Of a DNA stretch of 64,000 nucleotides, positions 60,071 to 64,000 are shown piece after piece. A model generated the notes under the pieces. It saw only the letters and a list, made by a program, of their open reading frames with translations, was not told the DNA's origin and did no database searches. The stretch is taken from positions 67,001 through 131,000 of the forward strand of contig NZ_LIRF01000006.1 in assembly GCF_001297705.1 (NCBI RefSeq), read 5' to 3'. Position 1 is the stretch's first letter, and each line of letters starts with the position of its first letter. The stretch is from Chryseobacterium sp. ERMR1:04. Lineage in GTDB: Bacteria > Bacteroidota > Bacteroidia > Flavobacteriales > Weeksellaceae. Both the position numbers and the translations under genes were made by a program.

Positions 60071-61345
60071 TTAACACTTGAACCTTTCAAAAGCTGCTCT
60101 TTCTAACATTTCTCTGTCATCTGGATGCGCAATGCTGATGAGTTCCTGAGCTCTTTGGCGCAAATTTTTACCATACAAATATGCAGTTCCGTATTCAGTA
60201 ACCACCCAATGAATGTGACCTCTTGTGGTAACAACGCCTGCCCCCTGTTTTAGGAAAGGAACAATTCTTGAAATTCCTTTTTTAGTTCTTGAAGTGATGG
60301 CGATGATGGGTTTTCCTTCCTCACTCAAGGCAGCGCCTCTCATAAAGTCCATTTGGCCACCAATTCCACTATACTGCATCGTTCCGATAGAATCTGCGCA
60401 CACTTGTCCTGTAAGATCAATTTCAATAGCCGAATTAATTGCAACCATTTTGTTGTTTCTCATGATGTTGATTGGGAAGTTAACATCACTTACATCCTTG
60501 AAATCAAACACCGTATTATCATCTACATAATCGTACAGTTTTTTGGTTCCGAAACAGAAACTTGTAATGGTTTTATTGTCGTTGTATCCTTTATATTTAT
60601 TGTTGATAACGTCATTTTGAATCAGATCGATAACACCGTCACTTAGCATTTCGGTATGTACTCCAAGATCTTTATGATTACTCAGACATTTTAAAACCGC
60701 ATCAGGAATAGTTCCGATACCCATCTGTAAGGTTGATCTGTCATCAATAAGTTCAGCTACATTTTTACCGACAAGCATTTCGTCAGGTCCTACTTTAGAA
60801 CCATAATCTACTGTTTGAAGCTCTTCTTCATGCCAAACCAATTTGTGAATTCTGCTGATATGAATCATTCCGTCACCATGGGTTCTCGGCATTAGAGGAT
60901 TCACAATGGCTACTACTAATTTAGCAGTGTCTACAGCGGCTCTTGCAACATCTACCGAAGTTCCCAATGTGCAAAATCCATGTTTGTCTGGTGGAGAAAC
61001 AGTAATTAAAGCAACATCTAATGGTAAAATGTTTTTTCTGAAAAGAATAGGAATTTCACTTAAAAAAATGGGAACATAATCTCCATTTTCGGAATTGACC
61101 GCATTTCTTACGGGAGTTGAAACAAATAACGAGTTAACGAAAAAACTGTCTTTATATTCAGGTTTGGCAATTTCCACATTTCCTTGTTGGGTAATAGAAA
61201 CCATTTCTACATTTTGTAATCTGTGAGATTGCCTTGCCAATTCATCAATCAAATAATTCGGAGTACATGCACTTCCATGGAAGAATACACGGTTTCCACT
61301 TTTTACGGTATATACGGCCTCTTCTGCACTTATATAATTGTACAT
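60071..61345 (-). CDS. Acetyl-CoA hydrolase/transferase family protein
   Basis: A 424-residue CoA-transferase family I enzyme (4-hydroxybutyrate CoA-transferase/acetyl-CoA hydrolase group). The catalytic region is TGQVCADSIGTMQYSGIGGQ, preceded by NAAIEIDL-like sequence (VAINSAIEIDL), with N-terminal GNRVFFHGSACTPNYLIDEL. Glu in SAIEIDLTGQV is the probable thioester-forming residue. It exchanges CoA between acyl donors and acetate or similar acids. Placed near hmgA, it could activate acetoacetate formed by fumarylacetoacetase, but a general metabolic role is also possible. Confidence 0.88.
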   Translation of the reverse strand: MYNYISAEEAVYTVKSGNRVFFHGSACTPNYLIDELARQSHRLQNVEMVSITQQGNVEIAKPEYKDSFFVNSLFVSTPVRNAVNSENGDYVPIFLSEIPILFRKNILPLDVALITVSPPDKHGFCTLGTSVDVARAAVDTAKLVVAIVNPLMPRTHGDGMIHISRIHKLVWHEEELQTVDYGSKVGPDEMLVGKNVAELIDDRSTLQMGIGTIPDAVLKCLSNHKDLGVHTEMLSDGVIDLIQNDVINNKYKGYNDNKTITSFCFGTKKLYDYVDDNTVFDFKDVSDVNFPINIMRNNKMVAINSAIEIDLTGQVCADSIGTMQYSGIGGQMDFMRGAALSEEGKPIIAITSRTKKGISRIVPFLKQGAGVVTTRGHIHWVVTEYGTAYLYGKNLRQRAQELISIAHPDDREMLERAAFERFKC

Positions 61346-61463
61346 AGTAAAGTTTTAATAATTATTATTTTACGATTTTAATTACTTTAAAGATAGTTCA
61401 TATTGCGTTTATCTGCTTTAAAAAAAGCGGTGTTTTTTTCAAACATTTGTCATATTCTAAAAA

Positions 61464-61497
61464 AAATAAGAACTAAATATGCATCTAGTTCTTATTT
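61464..61497 (-). terminator. Terminator of hmgA
   Basis: AAATAAGAACTA (61464-61475) and TAGTTCTTATTT (61486-61497) form a perfect 12 bp stem after the hmgA stop codon. Confidence 0.8.
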
Positions 61498-61505
61498 TAT
61501 ATTTG

Positions 61506-61520
61506 AAACCTGTTAGGTTT
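61506..61520. repeat. Solitary half of the CCTAACAGGTTT palindrome
   Basis: AAACCTGTTAGGTTT; its first 12 bases equal the right arm of the palindrome at 12857-12883. Confidence 0.6.
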
Positions 61521-61533
61521 AGTATTTTGAATA

Positions 61534-62688
61534 TTATTCTTCCAACCAAGAAGTTTTGTATGAAGGATCTTCCACTTTCATGGCTTCTTCTGTAATTTTC
61601 AATGGACGGAAAGGATCTACCATTACGGCATATTCTTCTGTGAATTTTTTACCGATACTTCTTTCCATTGCTCCTGGGTGAGGCCCGTGAACGATTCCTC
61701 CTGGGTGAAGCGTAAAATCCATTAAGTCGATATGATTACGGCTCATGAAATCTCCTTCTGTATAGAATAAAACCTCATCAGAATCTATATTAGAATGATT
61801 GTAAGGCGCAGGAATTGCCATCGGATGATAGTCATACATTCTTGCACAGAACGAACACACGACAAAATTATGGGCCTCAAAAGTCTGGTGTACTGGAGGC
61901 GGTTGGTGAATTCTCCCCGTAATAGGCTCGAAGTTTTTAATATTAAATTTATAAGGATAGAAATAACCATCCCAACCTACAACGTCAAATGGATGTGTTG
62001 CATAGATGAAATCGGTAATTTGATTTTCTTTTTTTACTTTAATTAAAAATTCTCCTTTTTCATCTTTAGGTTCAACAAAAGTGGGTGCAATAATATCTCT
62101 TTCGCAGAAAGGAGAATGCTCCAAAAGCTGTCCGAATTCGTTTCTGTATCTTTTTGGGGTGTAAATTGGAGAGTGACTTTCTACAACAAAGAAAACAGTG
62201 TCATCAGAATGTAATTCAACCTGATAAATTGTTCCTCTCGGAATAATTAAGTAATCACCAACAGAAAAATCAAGATTTCCTACAAAAGTTTTCAACACGC
62301 CGCTTCCGTTATGAACATATAAAAGTTCGTCACATTCTGCATTTTTATAGAAATAATCCATCGACTTTCTTGGCTTTGCCAATCCCATTTTAAGGTCGTT
62401 GTTCACCAAAAGGATCTTGCGGCTGTCCATAAAATCATCTTCAGGGGTTACATTCATTCCCTTAAACATTCTTGGGGTAACGTTTTTATCAACGGCAATT
62501 TTCGGGGTTACATCTTTGGGTTCACCAATAGACTTTATTTGAGTCGGGCGGTGAATATGGTACAGCAAAGAAGAGATTCCATGAAAACCTTCCGTTCCGA
62601 AAAGCTGTTCATAGTAAAATTTATCTTCCGGAGACTTAAAAATAGTGTGTCTCTTTGGTGGGATGTTTCCCGAATGGTTATATCGCAT
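61534..62688 (-). CDS. hmgA: Homogentisate 1,2-dioxygenase
   Basis: A 384-residue cupin-type iron dioxygenase. The active-site stretch AIPAPYNHSNIDSDEVLFYT and the following HPGGIVHGPHPGAMERSIGK carry the His/Glu/His iron ligands. The length is slightly shorter than the about 430 residues of animal and pseudomonad enzymes, as is normal for the Bacteroidota branch. It opens homogentisate to maleylacetoacetate. A -7 box on the minus strand (TAAATTTG, 62718-62711) stands 22 bp before the ATG. The gene is the upstream end of the tyrosine catabolic region. Confidence 0.96.
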   Translation of the reverse strand: MRYNHSGNIPPKRHTIFKSPEDKFYYEQLFGTEGFHGISSLLYHIHRPTQIKSIGEPKDVTPKIAVDKNVTPRMFKGMNVTPEDDFMDSRKILLVNNDLKMGLAKPRKSMDYFYKNAECDELLYVHNGSGVLKTFVGNLDFSVGDYLIIPRGTIYQVELHSDDTVFFVVESHSPIYTPKRYRNEFGQLLEHSPFCERDIIAPTFVEPKDEKGEFLIKVKKENQITDFIYATHPFDVVGWDGYFYPYKFNIKNFEPITGRIHQPPPVHQTFEAHNFVVCSFCARMYDYHPMAIPAPYNHSNIDSDEVLFYTEGDFMSRNHIDLMDFTLHPGGIVHGPHPGAMERSIGKKFTEEYAVMVDPFRPLKITEEAMKVEDPSYKTSWLEE

Positions 62689-62763
62689 TTTACCTTTATA
62701 TGTAGTTTCTCAAATTTAATAATTTTTCATGAATTGTTTTTAACAATATTTTTTCAATGAGTT

Positions 62764-62793
62764 TTGCTGTTCTAAAAATAATTGTTAGATTTG
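62764..62793 (+). promoter_or_regulatory. Promoter of the second TonB receptor gene
   Basis: TTG (62764-62766), a 19 bp spacer and TAGATTTG (62786-62793); ATG at 62811. Confidence 0.75.
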
Positions 62794-62803
62794 TCTAACA
62801 ATT
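62780..62803. promoter_or_regulatory. 24 bp palindromic operator over the -7 box
   Basis: AATTGTTAGA (62780-62789) and TCTAACAATT (62794-62803) are perfect 10 bp arms around TTTG. The -7 box TAGATTTG lies within it. A dimeric repressor bound here would block transcription; the TTAGA/TCTAA core resembles DtxR/MntR-type metal-repressor sites. Confidence 0.65.
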
Positions 62804-62810
62804 TTAATTC

Positions 62811-64000
62811 ATGAAACGAATATTATTCTCTATTGTCTTTTTATCTAGTTATTGTTTTTCGCAGGAAACCGATAGTTTGAATGTAAGTCAACCAAAAAAA
62901 ATGGATTCTGTGAAAATTCCTTCAAGAGAAGAGAAGACCAAACTTATTGATGATGTTGTGATCACCGGAACCATAAAACCAATCAGCAGATCAAAGAGTC
63001 CTGTAGCAGTGGAAATTTACAGTCAGAAGTTTTTTCAGAAAAATCCGACTCCCAATATTTTCGAAGCCATTGCAATGGTTAACGGTGTGAAACCTCAATT
63101 GAATTGTTCGGTTTGTAACACAGGCGATATTCACATCAACGGTTTGGAAGGACCTTATACGATGATTTTAATTGATGGAATGCCTATTGTAAGTTCGCTT
63201 TCTACGGTATATGGTTTAAGCGGGATTCCCAATAGTTTGATTGATAGAATTGAGGTGGTGAAAGGGCCTGCATCCTCTCTTTATGGTTCGGAAGCGATGG
63301 GTGGAGTGATTAATATTATCACTAAAAATGCTCTGACCGCTCCGAAATTGAGTATCGATTTTATGACAACGAGCTGGAGTGAAAACAATCTGGATCTGTC
63401 CACAAAATTTAATGTTGGAAAAAATGCAGCTTCATTATTGAGTTTAAATTATTTCAGTTTTAATGAAAGAATAGATCAGAATAAAGATAATTTCACAGAT
63501 TCTGCTTTACAAAACAGAATTTCAGTTTTCAACAAATGGAATTTCCAAAGAAAGGAAAACAGGATGGCAAGTTTTGCGCTAAGATATTTGTATGAAGACC
63601 GTTTTGGAGGAGAAATGCAGTGGAATAAATCTTACAGAGGAAGCGATGAGGTATATGGAGAAAGTATTTATACCAATAGAGTAGAAGCTTTCGGGATGTA
63701 TCAATGGCCCATGAAAGAGCAGATTATTACCCAGTTTTCCTATAACTATCATGATCAGAATTCATATTACGGAACGAATCCTTTTATAGCACTGCAAAAA
63801 GTAGCTTTTGTTCAAACATATTGGGATAAAAAATTGGGAAATCATGATTTGATTGCAGGCGTTACTTTCAAAAGAACTTTTTATGATGATAATACTCCCG
63901 GAACTTTATCAGGAGACGGAGTGACGAATGAGCCGATGAAATCTCCAATTTTTGGAGCGTTTATTCAGGATCAATGGGAAATCAATGATAAAAATACCTT
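62811..64000 (+). CDS. TonB-dependent receptor with CxxC in plug (3' truncated by window)
   Basis: About 396 residues are visible from the ATG at 62811 (MKRILFSIVFLSSYCFSQET, signal peptide). A TonB-box region (DDVVITGTIKPISRSKSPVA) leads to the plug domain: NCSVCNTGDIHINGLEGPYT, then ILIDGMPIVSSLSTVYGLSG, and IDRIEVVKGPASSLYGSEAM. Cys99 and Cys102 form a CxxC motif inside the plug, which is unusual for receptors in general. The barrel begins near residue 185 and continues past the window. The CxxC and the metal-repressor-like palindrome upstream suggest uptake of a metal complex, but this is inferred. Confidence 0.9.
   Translation, partial: MKRILFSIVFLSSYCFSQETDSLNVSQPKKMDSVKIPSREEKTKLIDDVVITGTIKPISRSKSPVAVEIYSQKFFQKNPTPNIFEAIAMVNGVKPQLNCSVCNTGDIHINGLEGPYTMILIDGMPIVSSLSTVYGLSGIPNSLIDRIEVVKGPASSLYGSEAMGGVINIITKNALTAPKLSIDFMTTSWSENNLDLSTKFNVGKNAASLLSLNYFSFNERIDQNKDNFTDSALQNRISVFNKWNFQRKENRMASFALRYLYEDRFGGEMQWNKSYRGSDEVYGESIYTNRVEAFGMYQWPMKEQIITQFSYNYHDQNSYYGTNPFIALQKVAFVQTYWDKKLGNHDLIAGVTFKRTFYDDNTPGTLSGDGVTNEPMKSPIFGAFIQDQWEINDKNT

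Overview
The window is chromosomal DNA of an AT-rich member of the Bacteroidota, most likely the Flavobacteriia close to Chryseobacterium/Elizabethkingia. The evidence is low GC, promoters of the Bacteroidetes form (TTG, 19-20 bp, TAnnTTTG) instead of -35/-10 boxes, almost no Shine-Dalgarno sequences, a type IX secretion (T9SS) sorting tail, TonB-dependent receptors, GLPGLI-type secreted proteins, a TamB-like protein, a 2-subunit transketolase and a PNGase F-like enzyme. I recognise no rRNA, tRNA, CRISPR array, prophage or classical insertion sequence. The window opens inside a tamB-like gene and closes inside a TonB-dependent receptor gene.

Layout. 1-9 kb: TamB C-terminus, an Lrp/AsnC regulator, small orphan genes, an acetyltransferase, the split transketolase pair, a sodium:solute symporter and a ParB-like protein. 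9.2-12.7 kb: an oxidative-stress style operon (pirin, FMN reductase, OsmC, small acetyltransferase) and a second pirin, separated by a roughly 270 bp nested palindromic intergenic element. 13-25.6 kb: a DHA2-type exporter, asparagine synthase B, a GLPGLI/PNGase F-like secreted protein, the rRNA methyltransferase RsmB, PhnA, an orphan ABC ATPase, YceI and PheS. 25.7-33.9 kb: a DUF3108 protein, a ferredoxin reductase/ferredoxin pair, prolyl oligopeptidase, PepD, a LURP-one-like protein and RecR. 33.9-43.5 kb: a three-gene glycan cassette, SecG, an M16 peptidase pair and a PcrA/UvrD helicase. 43.5-54.5 kb: a NagB/PIG-L fusion, a TonB receptor, a phospholipase D-like membrane protein, hydrolases, a HipA-like kinase with DUF3037 partner, and an SGNH/PKD/T9SS protein. 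54.5-62.7 kb: a tyrosine/homogentisate catabolic region (hmgA, CoA-transferase, hppD, fahA, flavin reductase). A second TonB receptor starts at 62811.

How genes work together. HppD, HmgA and FahA form three of the four steps from 4-hydroxyphenylpyruvate to fumarate plus acetoacetate; no maleylacetoacetate isomerase is visible here. The ferredoxin reductase and ferredoxin form an electron-transfer pair. The two M16 proteins look like a catalytic/non-catalytic pair.

The strongest unexplained signal is a compact 492 bp unit at 55401-55892. It is a small PD-(D/E)XK-type GxxExxY gene bounded by 22 bp inverted repeats that match at 21 of 22 positions, lying between fahA and the flavin reductase gene. 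Gene-less relatives of the repeat occur at 6981-7060 and, more distantly, at the ends of the 11545-11814 palindrome. This looks like a nuclease-gene/inverted-repeat unit that may be mobile or repeat-maintaining. Other points of interest are telomere-like CCCTAAA heptamers after asnB, palindromic operators over the promoters of both TonB receptor genes, and several dispersed intergenic repeat families.
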